DNA of 64,000 nucleotides from assembly GCA_029582265.1 (NCBI GenBank), contig CM055830.1:27474530-27538529 (forward strand). The letters are read 5' to 3'. Both the position numbers and the translations under genes were made by a program. Positions 43,138 through 55,467 of the stretch are shown piece after piece. The notes under the pieces were generated by a model. That model was not told the DNA's origin. It was given only the letters and a program-made list of their open reading frames with translations, and did not search any database. Source of the DNA: Zoroaster sp. YZ-2022. Taxonomy: Eukaryota > Echinodermata > Asteroidea > Forcipulatida > Zoroasteridae. Numbering within the stretch: position 1 is the stretch's first letter; each line of letters starts with the position of its first letter.

Positions 43138-44046
43138 ACAACACCTTGCTGCACTTATCATTGAGTAGGCATATAGCCTACATAAGGAGTATTTTACCTG
43201 AAAATCGGCGATTTTGTTAGGTTCTTTTTAATTTTTTTTTTTTATTTTTTTTAATTTTTTTTAAAGAGTGATCAAATAAAAAATAAATACAAAAACACTA
43301 AACAAATAACAAAAACACACTAGCACACAGCAGTTACCATGTGAAGAAAAAAAGTGGTTAGAATAAAATTGATGCCCTGATTAGACCGTGACGACCAGTC
43401 CGAACATAGCTCATCATCCGTTATTTCACGTGAATGACATAATTACTTGGCTGGAATGCATTGAGCCTACGGTTAAATGGACACGGTTCAAGTGTGTGCA
43501 CGTTCCTGCATAAACAGAGTGGTATTCTCCAGAGATGTTGTTCAATGCGTAGAACTAGTGCGAAAAAGCACCTCTAAAGGTGGGGTATAGAATTGTTTAT
43601 GCAACACATTTTTCGAATATGAAACGTATTCCATGCACGGCTTGTGAATTAGTAGGTAAGCATTCTAGTAAACGCAGATTTTGTTACCTTTAACAATGTT
43701 GTACCTTTTCTTTAATGGCTTATAAATACAGTTTAAGTAAATTTTTTGTTTATTAATGCATCCATAGGCCTCTACTCTAAGAACTGAGATCTATGTACAT
43801 AAACCAACCTGCGATCTTTTCAGCTTCGTGCGTTGTGTCGTTCAGGAGAAAATTGTGAACATGCATTTAGATAATTTGTGTTAATTATAATGTCAACATG
43901 GATCTTCAGCTGATGGTCCTTTTTAGATTTGAATTTGTATTCACATATTCTCGAAAATGATAACGTGTCTGACGGAACAACTTCTCATGATGTTTGGTAC
44001 CGGTACCATTATAATTATACCAGTACAACCAAGTACTCTTTAGATC

Positions 44047-44314
44047 ATAATTCGTCCCTAATTTGCCATAGTGACCAATCCGACTTTTTTCAATTTTAAG
44101 TTTTCCCGCCCATTAGTACATTCAGGAAGAGACCTACCATTGTATCTAATCCACATGCATGTATTCCTTATAGTTTTGGAGATAGAGCATGCATTCAAAT
44201 GACGAATGCTCTAACTGGCTATTTTTGTAATTTGGCAAAGTGACCAATACCGCATTGGTCACTATGCCAACTTAATTCGGGATTGGTCACTATGGCAAAT
44301 TAGGGACGAATTAT
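44047..44314. mobile_element. MITE with perfect 35-bp inverted ends
   Basis: ATAATTCGTCCCTAATTTGC at the left and its exact complement GCAAATTAGGGACGAATTAT at the right extend inward through CATAGTGACCAATCC. The identity suggests recent activity. Confidence 0.85.
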
Positions 44315-44368
44315 ATTACCAATGATATACACCCATTTTAACTACGTAGGTCCGTGCCCAAGGAATTG

Positions 44369-44453
44369 TCATTGGCGGATCCAGCGGGGGGGGGGGGCTA
44401 AGGGGGCTGTAGCCCCCCCTAAAATCGTAACAAAAAAAATATTTAAAAAAAAG

Positions 44454-44513
<60 letters not shown>

Positions 44514-44658
44514 AGGGGAGGGGAGAACGCACTCCCATTCCCACAGTCTGCTTTGTTTTTCTCTCCCTTTGATTATTTCATTGTAATTTCTGTAGTACTG
44601 AAAAATAATTGTTTTTGATTCTCAGCCCCCCTAAAAATTGTTCTGTATCCGCCCATGA
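44369..44658. mobile_element. hAT-like remnant around an (AG)n tract
   Basis: The ends CATTGGCGGATCCAG and CTGTATCCGCCCATG resemble the common hAT terminus. No clean 8-bp duplication is visible. It contains G/C runs and (AG)n at 44457-44512. Confidence 0.5.
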
Positions 44659-44815
44659 TTGTACACCACTGGTAAATGTATGTAAATACTTCCATATGTT
44701 ATTAGAATGAAGAGATAATTATGTATACATCCAACGTGTGAAACTTTCAGCTTATTTAAGCGTAAAATAGTCGTTATTGGTCTTACGTTTTCTTTCTCAA
44801 ATGCCTTTTAGAAAG

Positions 44816-45179
44816 AATAATAATAATAATAATAATGTGGACTTACATAGCACGTATGCACCAAACTGGTGCTCAAGGCGCATTATATTATTACCCCTGC
44901 TCATCAGGCTCATAAATCATTCCTGAAACCATCTCAGCTCCCTGGGGAGTATACAGCTCAATTGCTGCCATTTCAGCGCATATAGGGCTAATCAAACACA
45001 ACAACCAACTCTGCCCTCACAGGTACCCATTTACCCTTGGGTGGAGAGAAGCAATTATGGTAAAGTGTCTTGCTCAAGGACACAAGCACCATGGTCGCGG
45101 TTGGGATTCGAACCCACATTCTGACGACTCAGCCATCAGAACACAAATCCGATGCACTAAACCCGCTCGACCATGGCAC
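44816..45179 (-). mobile_element. tRNA-derived SINE, long subfamily
   Basis: Full-length copy from the (ATA)n tail to the tRNA-like head GCTCGACCATGGCAC, with the CAGCTCCCTGGGGAGTATA middle. Confidence 0.88.
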
Positions 45180-45244
45180 TGCTATATAGGTTCGAAACGT
45201 AAGTCCAATAACGACTATTATGCATTCATACTATGGGTCCTTTA

Positions 45245-45838
45245 GAAAAAAAGTCTCCGGTTTATGGTCATCGGTGGGCTTCAAAATCGGTGTTTTTCGG
45301 CCATCTTTGTTGTTGTTGTTTTTGTTGTTGTCAACAGGGAAATACGTGATACCCTGCAAAAACTGAGATGTTAAAATAACACTAGTGGTGTCAACTTTAT
45401 TCTTCCATGGTGTTTATATTGTGCGAGTTGCCTATAGTTTTTAAGACCACAGTTTTTGCAGTGTATATTGTATACGCGGGGACCAAATTTCCCATATACA
45501 AAGTATGGTGGCTAAGAGAGGTAGTCGGGCAAACGTTCATACCCCTTTGTGAAAAAGTCATTTAAAACACAGCACAATCGATCCAGCAATTTTGGCTGCA
45601 ATTGGACATCGTTTCATAGCAAAAAAAAGAAAACCAAAAAAAAAAAAAAAAGAGAAAAAAGAAAAGAAAAAAAAAAGAAAAAAAAAAGAAAAAAAAAAAA
45701 AAAAAAAAAGATAAAAAAAAGAAAAGAAAAAAAAAATTAAAAAAAAGAAAATAAAAAAAAATAAAAATAAATGCCGACGCGCGGGTCTGGGGTGACGTGC
45801 GTTGAGACCAGAAACTGGATACTTTTTTTGGCCTTAGA
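45245..45838. mobile_element. Large member of the CCGGTTTCTGGTC MITE family with A-rich expansion
   Basis: The left end AAGTCTCCGGTTTATGGTC pairs with the right end GACCAGAAACTGGATACTTT. The interior holds CAATCGATCCAGCAATTTTG (as at 53.1 kb) and a run of AAAAAG repeats at 45620-45772. Confidence 0.6.
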
Positions 45839-46230
45839 TTGGTAAGCAGTTTGCAACAGCTAATACCCTACTCATTTAATCGTGTTATTAAAATAAAATA
45901 AAATAGTACAACAATGCATTAAGATGTTGTGGCATTCGTTCTAATGGGCAAAATAGATCACGGCCGTGATCTATTTTCTACATAACAAGGTTTCTACAAA
46001 AATGACAACGTGTCAGATGGAATAATTTCTCAGGATGATTGGTGCCATCACCAACTTTACATCAAGTAATTTTTGAAATATGGTTTATAACGTTGTTACT
46101 GGGTAATTACCATAGGTGTATAACCCCTTTATCCCTAACACGCAGTGATGATTTTTACACGGTAATCGACCTTGCAAGTCACGTCAGACCTATTTATAAA
46201 GGCATGTTTTTCGTCATGAATGCATTTCAG

Positions 46231-46371
46231 GTGCAGAGAATGAAGATAAGTTCAAAGGCTTACTGCAGTTTCGAAGAGTCAAAATTTGCGGGAAAACAAC
46301 ATGTTATCAGTCAGCAGCGAGAGCAGACGATGACCGAGGCTGTTTTGGCGGGAATTTCGGTCCAATTGCTG
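46231..46371 (+). other. Candidate orphan coding exon
   Basis: A 141-nt segment lies between GCATTTCAG and CTG/GTAAGT. It is open in the frame VQRMKISSKAYCSFEESKFA onward (47 codons) and also in a second frame. Composition is coding-like. No partner exon was found. Confidence 0.3.
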
Positions 46372-47301
46372 GTAAGTGCTGTTTGTTTTTCTGCTCAATG
46401 TGGTTTCGGGCTTCAGAGATCAATAAAATGTATAACGCCATGAACAGCCTAATAGGAATTGTTTCAAAATGTGCACAGTTTCGCTCGTAGGCACCGTCTG
46501 GTAAAAAAAGGTCAAACGGGTGACATTTCCGTTACAGACTTGTGTGTATTGATCCAAAAGTCAGACTGTTAACTTACATTTGTTGAGTCAATACAACTCA
46601 AATCTGAGTAAATAACGAGACCTCTTGCCATTTTGCAAGCTAAAGACATTCAGAACTCGGACCGTGCTACGGGTCATTGTTATTTGGCAGGTACAAGTAG
46701 TCCCTCATACTTGACCTATAGTTAGAGCACCCGTCTCTTAAAAACTACTAGTAGATTGTTTTGTTCCTGAGGAGCCATGGTCGACTCGAAGGTGGTTGAA
46801 AAAAGGGTTTGGGCAAACAGGGAGTATCATTTTATCCCCCAAGCAGGGAAATAGGTCACAAATCACTCTTATTGGTCCGCTGGGCTGGTAAACCACACTC
46901 GGTCCCATCAAAGTTCACAGCTAACATATTATCCGTTGTAAGTCCTTTGAGAGGCACACACACCTGCATGCACATTCAACTGTTTAAAGAGATACTCGGA
47001 CGCACTCTTTTATAGCAATATAGATTTACCCACTTTCAAAGAGATAATGTCCTCAAGAAACTGGCTATAGTTAATACTTTCACATTAACTCACAGTTAAA
47101 ACTTCTTTTTTTGAAATCAGAAAAGACATACGTGCATGTACTCTGTTTATGTACAATGCACGATTTACTGATACACATGAACATCTTTAATCATTTTTAA
47201 TGAAAAATGGGGTGAAGTTGACAATTTAATGAATTCACCGAGAGGTGATTTTCAAAATTATATTTGTGCCCAGAGTAACTCAGAGTGACTTTTCGGGACA
47301 G

Positions 47302-47362
47302 CTTTATTTGGGGGCGAATGGCTTTATTTGGGGACGAACGGCTTTATTTGGGGGCGAACTCG
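47302..47362 (+). repeat. Three 20-bp tandem units
   Basis: GGCTTTATTTGGGGGCGAA-type units repeat three times with one or two changes. Confidence 0.85.
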
Positions 47363-47608
47363 TCTAAGGAAATTTCTAAGCAAATTCTAAGGAAATGCCA
47401 GAAAACCCCGTTAGTTCTAAGGAAATTCTAAAGAAATTTCGTAAATATAAGGGGAAGTTTTCAACGAAATAATGATTATAGCGCGATCCCCTGAAACTTG
47501 ACTAGCGGTAAGCGCGCTAGCATGGGCGCAGGCACAGGCAGCCCACTTCCTTTCCGTATGTTAGGAACGGCGTAGGCCGTCTTGTGAGGTCTGGTGGCAT
47601 ACATATAT

Positions 47609-47735
47609 GGCCGTGTCCGAATGATCGACTTTGGCTACGGCTATGGCCGTAGACAGCGCACGCCAGCATTGAAACATAGGCAGACACGCTGATCTAGCCA
47701 TAGCCACGGCCGAAGTCGATCATTCGGACACGGCC
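47609..47735. repeat. 127-bp foldback repeat
   Basis: GGCCGTGTCCGAATGATCGA at the left mirrors TCGATCATTCGGACACGGCC at the right, continuing inward through TTTGGCTACGGC-like pairs. No target duplication was recognised. Confidence 0.8.
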
Positions 47736-48530
47736 TCTGTCTGGTAAGCGCTTTTCTCAACAGCATATGCACTTCTGTAATAATGGCTTGCTGCAACTTT
47801 CACATGCAAAACGTAGATGTACAGGGATTAAATGCACTTTTGCTGATTTAAGGAAAATATAAGGAACATAGAAGGAAATCTGAGGAATTTTATTTCTGTT
47901 AATCCCAGGAAATGTAATTTTGAAAAGTGGAAGCACTGACATGCAAGTTCATCAGTCATGCGCAATGCAAGTCGGTACTGATTTTAGTGTTGTGTTGGCA
48001 CCGATGCAGGATTTAGCACAAATTCAGTTGTACGTGGAGTTTAAGTAAGTTATTTCCTAGCAATCTTTTGAAAAATGTCTCTTGCAAATTACTGAAGTTG
48101 GACCGGGTGTTACAAAGCGACCCACCGTCTTGTCGAGCCGCTATTGGCCAGCTGGAAATCTGTGGAACTTCACTTCGGGATTCTTGAAAGCATTCCTCAA
48201 AGTTTTGGCTTGAACACAAACGAACAGACACACTTTGGCAAACAACTGAATTTAATCGTATAAGCAGAATTCCCGAAAATAAAGACACAATTTAAGGAAT
48301 GTACCGATTGATTTTACTGCCGGTGACTGATTTTACCAAAATGCGCACAACACTGAATGCCGCTGTGCTTGTCGCATATGATTTGCAAAAATAAACAGCC
48401 GTCAGTCTTTTTTGCGAATTGGGTGGATAAGCCGTGCGGACCATTGCATTTTCAGACGTTTGTTTTATAAATAAAATCATTATGTTATTCTTGTCGGTAT
48501 AATGGCTTAGATAGATAGATACAAACATGA

Positions 48531-48889
48531 GGTGTCGTGGCCGAGCGGTCTAGCTTACCGGATTCAAGTTCTGGTGTTAGCAACAGAATGTGGGTTCGAA
48601 TCACGGCCGTGACACTTGTGTCCTTGAGCAAGACACTTAATCATAATTGCTTCTCTCCACCCAGGGGTTAAATGGGTACCTGTGAAGGCAGAGTTGGTTT
48701 GCTCTATATGCGCTAGAAATGGCAGCAATTGAGCTGTATACTCCCCAGGGAGCTGAGATGGTTTCAGGAATGATTTATGAGCCTTATGAGCAGGGATAAT
48801 AATATAATGCGCCTTGAGCACCACTTAGTTGGTGGATACGTGCGCTATATAAATCCACACATTATTATTATTATTATTATTATTATTAT
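48531..48889 (+). mobile_element. tRNA-derived SINE, long subfamily
   Basis: Complete copy from A box GTGGCCGAGCGGT through B box GGTTCGAATC, the TATACTCCCCAGGGAGCTGA middle and the (ATT)n tail. It appears intact in structure. Confidence 0.88.
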
Positions 48890-49099
48890 CCCACACGGGA
48901 AATTTAACAGACCTTGTCTACAAACGAATTGCAGTTTGATACAAACAATAAAACAAATTATAGACAATGGATTAGAACAACATTTAAACAAAATAAATAA
49001 AAAGACTATCCTACTTGTATATTATATATAATACATTTAGAAAGATTCATTTGTCTAAAACTTCATACATTTGTAATACCGAATTACAGTCGGGACAAA

Positions 49100-49995
49100 G
49101 GAATTGTTATAGCGCTGCGTTCAAATTTTCTGCTTAGAATAACTCTAAAGATATATCGCCCATGTTTGGCTCAATTGCAATAAACCCACGAAATAGAATT
49201 AAAAAAGCAAACGAATTTTGAAAGATAATATCGTTATTGAACGAAACAAAAAATATGTATTTCTTTTTCACGGAAACTGTAAATAAAAACAATATTTCAA
49301 AAGCGCTTGATTCTGACTGACACCCGCGCTGGCCGCGTATTTTTTTTTTACACCGCAGCGACGGGTTTTGTGCGCATTTCGCCCTTGTGTCAAGACTATG
49401 AACCCATTCAGCACGCATGCGCGCGAAGGGAATTTCGACACGCCAACAAAATCTACCATCAACGGAGAGGGAATCACTGCAGAGCGCCATGGTCGACTGC
49501 AGCTTGGAGTTTTCTATCGTCGCGCTCCTAGGGTTTCGTAGTTTCTCTCTCAAGACCGGAATTGGCACTTTTACTGCACAAAACCCGTCGCTGCGGTGTA
49601 AAAAAAATATACGCGCGCTGGCCAATCGGAGGACTGCACAGTCACGCCCTCGGCCGTTACATGCAATAAATTATTATTGTATGGTTACGTGCAAGCTGAG
49701 GACTAGAACAGTGGGTCAGCATTTTATTAATTTGAGTTTTTAATTTACTGGTACTAATCCTTGACGGATTTTTTTTTCATTCATTGTCTCAAATGAAAGC
49801 TTGTAACTTCCTTAACGCCAGAAAAACAGCAATTCAACATTTCAATCTATTTTGTACCGTCAAATCGGCCTAAACACGGACTAGCCTATATATTCTACTC
49901 ATATAATACAATATACAAAACATGAATCAGTAAAGAAATAAGACAGGAGTGATTATAAGTGGCGGAGGTCTCCAAAAAGCAACCTTTGTCTTGTG
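49100..49995 (+). repeat. Dispersed repeat family, 49-kb copy
   Basis: It shares GGAAACTGTAAATAAAA, TTGATTCTGACTGACA, CGCCCTCGGCC, TACTAATCCTTGACGGATTT and AAGAAATAAGACAGGAGTGA with 60190-60980. A 280-bp element (49335-49614) interrupts it. Confidence 0.8.
49335..49614. mobile_element. MULE-like MITE with 9-bp target duplication
   Basis: The ends GCGTATTTTTTTTTACACCG and its near complement CGGTGTAAAAAAAATATACGC (trimmed) extend about 38 bp through CAGCGACGGGTTTTGTGC. The flanks GCGCTGGCC are duplicated at 49326-49334 and 49615-49623. The paralogous 60-kb copy has the empty site. Open frames across it are spurious. Confidence 0.8.
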
Positions 49996-51162
49996 GAGAC
50001 ATCCAAAACTAGTGCACTTAAAGAATACAGGATTATATGGCTGGAACCGAAATAAGTAGACAAAAAGTAAAACTATGCAAGTTACACATGCAGAGGAAAG
50101 CAAACACCAACAATACGAGACGAAACGAGGTGTTTAAACTGCACAGCAAATAAACATTTAACAGCATTTAATCATTGCGGAAACTCCGCAGGTATTTAAT
50201 TATTATATTATTCATTTATACCATCCTGATCCAGCTGTTGGTTGGCTCTGTGTATGATCTGTTGAGGGCGCCCTTTACAAGCAAACGGCGCATCAAAATG
50301 TAAACAGATGTTACATGGTCACTTTATCATACATTGTATTTTGGCTCAATGTACCCTTAAGTTTGGGAATGATCTTGTCGTCAGCCAATTACAACCACAC
50401 TTCAAGCACGCCTGAGACATCCCGTTGGCGGCTGCTTGCGTTCGGGAACGAAGTATTAAGAAGGGGTTGATAACATTACCATCTTGGCTTATCAATGCGT
50501 TGCTTGAATCCACGCTTCGGTCTGTCTTCCCAGAGGCCCACCCACAGTGAATATGACATTTTAAAAGGCATTTCTGACCGTGTTTCGTGTTTGACCAGAT
50601 TTGTCATGCTGGTGAAGAAAAAGGTGAGAACATTTTCACATTTATGAGAATAATTTGGGCACCAGAACTGAAAGAAGTCGTTATTATGGCGTGAGGTAGT
50701 AATACAGAAACAATTATTGCCATAGGGCTGCTAGTTACTCAGAGGTAAAATGTGACATGTGCTTAATGTTAGAACTTTAGGCCTGTATGACGAATCGTGT
50801 GATATTTTGGTCTGGCATTTGACACTTTGGGTTACTTTTCAATATTTCACCTCATTTACTGAAACTTGTGGTACATAACACATTTTAAACTTACCGGGAT
50901 TGGGGGGGGGGGGAGCGGGAAGGGGGATTTTAGTGATGCGGATTTAAATTTACCTTATGCACAGTAGAGCATGTCTTCGCAGGCAAAATTAGGAGTGTTA
51001 ATTCAAAAATAACCAAATGATGAAGCATTATGCACACAATATAAGCTAAGTATAAAGACTGAGGGAAAGTGTACCCTTTAGGCTTAATTGCACATTAGAA
51101 TAATACAAAATTATCTGAATGCAAGGTTACTTTTTCTCGTTAATGACATAACGTAATTAGCT

Positions 51163-51355
<193 letters not shown>

Positions 51356-51790
51356 AAAATCAAAGAATCAAAGAGAGTAAGCTTATTTTTTATTTAGAAC
51401 CACTGTACCTTAAGTTAACTTGTATATGTTTTGCCTGAGATTTAATTGATTGCCCGTGGGTTCGTTTACAGATTATGTACAGTGCAAAATAAAAAAAATC
51501 AATTTTAGCGAAGGTCAGATCTTATTCTGCAACAACATATTCATTTGAATTTGAACCTTCCCGGGCAGAAGTGTAATTTATGTATTCCATTACAGCTACA
51601 TGGTAATTAAAAATATGGTAATTAAGCTAATAAGCCTTTGGGCACATCGGTCTACTCTGGGGTGAACACCCCCACCGAGTGCCCTAGCCCAGTGGCGTAG
51701 CTGGCTATGTTCGCCGGGGGGGGGGGGGGGGGCGAAACGGATCCTAGGGGGCCCACCAATCAATGAATGGGGCCCAGAGAACTATAGTGC

Positions 51791-52021
51791 CAGGGCTGAT
51801 TTTAGGTATTACGGGCCCACGGGCAAGGAAATAAATAGGGGCCATTTTCTTAATTGTTATCCGGAAAAAGTGTTAGTGCTGCTATATACCTTCTACATGC
51901 ATATTAAGCCATTGGATTTTGATTAATCGCGGGTTATAAAAAAATGACTACAGATTTTTAGGGCCCCCTCTTTACCTGGGGCCGTGGGCAACTACCCTTT
52001 GCCCTTATAAAAGCGGCCCTG
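51791..52021. mobile_element. hAT-type MITE, middle element of the nest
   Basis: The termini CAGGGCTGATTTTA and ATAAAAGCGGCCCTG are inverted. Its left flank TATAGTGC matches TATAGTCC on the right (7 of 8) once the inner element and one copy of its target duplication are removed. Confidence 0.7.
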
Positions 52022-52025
52022 TATA

Positions 52026-52271
52026 CAGGGCCGGATTTATAAGGGGAAAAGGGGCAGTGCCCAGGCCCCTGCCAGAGGACCCCAGACTAAGGACTTCCTT
52101 TATTTAAAAAAAATGTAATAATTATAAAATTAGTTTTATATTTTTTTCGAAGAAATGCGGTTTATCATTCATTTTAGTTCATTTTTTATTTGTCATGTAA
52201 TTTAATTTCTATGTCGAGGGGCCCCCGAACCTGAAGTGCCCCGGGCCCCTCAAGGTCTAAATCCGGCCCTG
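52026..52271. mobile_element. hAT-type MITE, inner element of the nest
   Basis: The termini CAGGGCCGGATTTA and TAAATCCGGCCCTG are inverted. The 8-bp flank CCTGTATA is identical at 52018-52025 and 52272-52279. Its target overlaps the last four bases of the middle element. Confidence 0.9.
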
Positions 52272-53029
52272 CCTGTATAGTCCTGCCTGCTGGTGGGCCC
52301 GTCAGTCAGTCCCATAAGCATGTGAAAAAAATTCGCATGTGTTAGGGGGGGCCCACTTATTCTGGAACTGGAGCCCGGGGGGGCGGCCGCCCCCCTGCCC
52401 CCCCCCCCCGCTAGCTACGCCACTGCCCTAGCCTTTAGTCAAGGCGCACGCGGCGACCCGGAACACAACACCCTCAAAAAGACCACTCCCGTGATTGTCG
52501 AAGCCACGAGCGCTTTTACCAGTCCGTTCCGCGGACGCTACTACTGAATTATTCATAAATCTCCAGCAAAAATGAATAACTGATGGATGGAAATTTATTT
52601 AAACCAATCGCCGTAAGCAAAATATTGGGCTTGTCTATAAATTAGTTACCTAATGCATTATGTATTAACATTTATCTACCAAGTCGGTCGAGACATATCA
52701 AAAAAACATATGACCACAGAACGGACTTTCCCTTTAAACATTTCTTCGTGTAATGTTATACTTACCGGGTACCTGCAGACTATAAGTCAAATATGAGCGA
52801 AGCGAGTGTGTTGTCGACATAATTCTTGAATTAGAGTTACAGAGAGGATTTTGTTTCAATAGAGTGGCGACAATTGCGCACTCTTTCCAGTGAAGCAAAT
52901 GTTTAGTACGGTATCTGAGTAAATATAGGTTTTCCCGGCCAGTTTAAAAATAAAATTAATTATGTAAATTGTTTGTTTGTTTAAGTGATACATATTAACA
53001 TGCATACGCTGTTGTTGGAACCAGACCAC

Positions 53030-53240
53030 ATTTCCCATACACAAAGTATGGTGGCTAAGAGAGACCGTACAAATCGGGCAAAGGTTTGCACCCCTATGTG
53101 AAAAAAGTCGTTTAAAACACAGCGCTGCAGAATTCCAATCAATCCAGCAATTTTGGCTGCACTTGGACATCGTTTCATAGCAACAAGCAAACAAGCAAAC
53201 AAACAAACAAGCAAGCAAGCAAGCAAGCACCCCAGCAGGC
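53030..53240 (+). repeat. Family fragment plus CAAG-type microsatellite
   Basis: It shares CAAAGTATGGTGGCTAAGAG and AATCCAGCAATTTTGGCTGC with 45.5 kb. 53183-53240 is an AAGC/AAAC tetranucleotide run. Confidence 0.7.
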
Positions 53241-53502
53241 AAGCAAACAAGCAAACAACTGCGTTTAGTTCATTTTATATTTCGTTTCGTCAGCATTCGT
53301 GACTACATTATTTGATCCTATACTAAAATTGAACGTTTTGCATCTATATTTGTTCAGTTGTTGCAATCAAATTAACAACCATCGATGCGCATACGATTAT
53401 GTGTCCGTTTGTTATTTTCGTTTCTGTTCATGTGCAATCTATTTCATCTTTTCAGTGTTCAGACAAGAATATTACGCTAAGTTCAGTCCGTTCTCTGATG
53501 TA

Positions 53503-54099
53503 CAGGGTGTCCCCATAAAAAGTATACCGAGATAAAAATTACTGTAATGGCAAAACTACTTTATATATGGGAAAGAGAAATATATCTCTAGAAAGGGCAG
53601 AATGTCCTCTTTGCAATGGTATACAGCTTGTGATGTTATTGACACAGATGAGTGAACAAATTAGACAGATGTTAAGGGTACTGAAAGCAGGACTGTGACA
53701 AGTTTGCATATTTGAATAACAAATCTCAACCATGCAAGTGTGCAGAATACCAAATGCCTTTGTTTTTTCAACACATTCTTGAAAACAAGGAATGTACCTA
53801 AAACAATGTAATCTGCTTTGTTTTCACTACTTACCTCAAAAGTTTAATGTGCAGGTTTTTAAAAATGCTTTTTGGACCTTTGTTATTCAAATATGCAAAC
53901 TTGTCACAGTCCTGCTTTCAGTACCCTTAACATCTGTCTAATTTGTTCACTCATCTGTGTCAATAACATCACAAGCTGTATACCATTGCAAAGAGGACAT
54001 TCTGCCCTTTCTAGAGATATATTTGTCTTTCCCATATATAAAGTAGTTTTGCCATTACAGTAATTTTTATCTCGGTATACTTATTATGGGGACACCCTG
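53503..54099. mobile_element. Mariner-like MITE with about 230-bp inverted ends
   Basis: TA duplications flank CAGGGTGTCCCCATAA..TTATGGGGACACCCTG. Arms 53503-53735 and 53869-54099 are almost identical, so they yield near-identical short proteins on opposite strands. The CAGGGTGTCCC end is typical of mariner families. Confidence 0.88.
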
Positions 54100-55204
54100 T
54101 ATATATCTATATTACCCTATATGTGTTGTATGTAATCAAGTTCATTTCTTTCCGGTTGTTAAGTCTTATTTCAAACGAGTAGGCGTAACTGGGGTTGATA
54201 AAGTTGGAGGCACTTTGGTCACCAGAATTAATTTCAGGTGGTTATAGGGGCACTTTTTTCAGGACCTTATGTTTAAAAATTTTTAATTCTGAGTGAGGGG
54301 CATCTGGGTTCGCTCAGGCCTCGGGAAGGGGCACTTATCCCTTTTTGAGATACTTTCTTTGTGTTGTTTTCTCCTAATGCCCGTCACTTGTTGTTATGAC
54401 TGGTGCGGAAGTGCAATTGATCTTGCAGTAGTCTAATTAGTCAGCCAGTTTGAGATAGTTTATACTAAAGCTTCAATTAAACATTATCCTGTCTACATTT
54501 ACCACTCGTCTGTGATGGTCATAGACTGACATCGTTAAATCTAAATTCAACTTTGTAGAAAGGTGTGCCTGAACCAAAAACGAGTCTAGAAATGAATAAT
54601 CATTGGTAATTCATTGGCAGTTCATTGCTTTATAGGCAGAGAAGAGAGTTTTGAGTTTGAAAACACATACTGCAGAATCGAACGCAAAAATACAACACAA
54701 TTAATGTTGGCCATTGATGAATTGAATTCTTGATCAAGCTCTTTATACTGATTCCGACGAATTTGAATTAGTTTATCGATGGTTCCAATTGGAATGTACC
54801 CATTCTGGTGATGAATGAGATTAACAGACGATTGAGTGCTCAACTAATGAACATTAATAAATGTTTTTGCTGATTGAATGATGATGTAGACGAGCATCCT
54901 TTTTCAAATTAAATTGAATGAGCCGGGTAATATTTAATGAAATTCTGTTTAATTTGACCGCGAAAACCTATATTCATAACTGACATTTGCCCATTTTTCA
55001 GAGATGTTATGAAAACTGAATAAGGAAACTGAATAACTAAATAACATAACTGAGTTTTATTATCTTAATCCAAAGTAAAATATTGTAAGCAGTTATTTTT
55101 GTCTCGAATTCAGAAAAGCCGGATGTACACTGTGGGAAAACATTTAAATGGCCTCGCCTTATTACGTTAACACGTGTACAGCAGCACTGGTATTCTCCAT
55201 TTAG

Positions 55205-55467
55205 GTAAGACTAAATTGCGGTGACACCATGTGAAATGCTCAATTGAGTAGTAATTAGTTCTGAAAAGAACTGGAGTTACAACTCGACGTTTCGATCAGT
55301 ATGCTCTGATCGTCCTCAGGAGGACGATCAGAGCATACTGCATACTCCTGAGGACGATCAGAGCATACTGATCGAAACGTCGAGTTGTAACTCCAGTTCT
55401 TTTCAGAACTAATTAGCCTACTACTCAATTGAGCATTTCACATGGTGTCACCGCAATTTAGTCTTAC
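55205..55467. mobile_element. Near-perfect palindrome of the GCGGTGACACCATG family
   Basis: Arms of about 115 bp read from GTAAGACTAAATTGCGGTGA inward to CGATCAGTATGCTCTGATCG and mirror each other with very few differences. The centre holds repeated GACGATCAGAGCATACTG units and CCTGAGGA..CTGATCGAAAC, a hammerhead-like order. Confidence 0.85.

Larger units (their letters stand above)
51690..52425. mobile_element. hAT-type MITE, outer element of a nest
   Basis: The termini CAGTGGCGTAGCTGGC and GCTAGCTACGCCACTG are inverted. The 8-bp flank CCCTAGCC is identical at 51682-51689 and 52426-52433. G- and C-runs lie next to each end. Confidence 0.9.

Noticed and set aside
44369..44658. Clean hAT insertion with target duplication
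   Set aside because: The ends look hAT-like, but I could not find matching 8-bp flanks, so only a remnant is claimed.
45549..45740. Lys-rich small protein
   Set aside because: It is a translation of an AAAAAG-rich microsatellite inside a MITE.
49134..49625. 163-codon minus-strand open frame
   Set aside because: It spans a 280-bp MITE inserted in a dispersed repeat, and the empty-site copy at 60 kb breaks the frame.
50610..50627. ATG CTG GTG AAG AAA AAG followed by GTGAGA as a first coding exon
   Set aside because: Six codons and a donor are too little evidence, and no downstream exon in phase was found.
53539..54063. Two nearly identical 63-64-residue proteins on opposite strands
   Set aside because: They are the two terminal inverted repeat arms of a mariner-like MITE.
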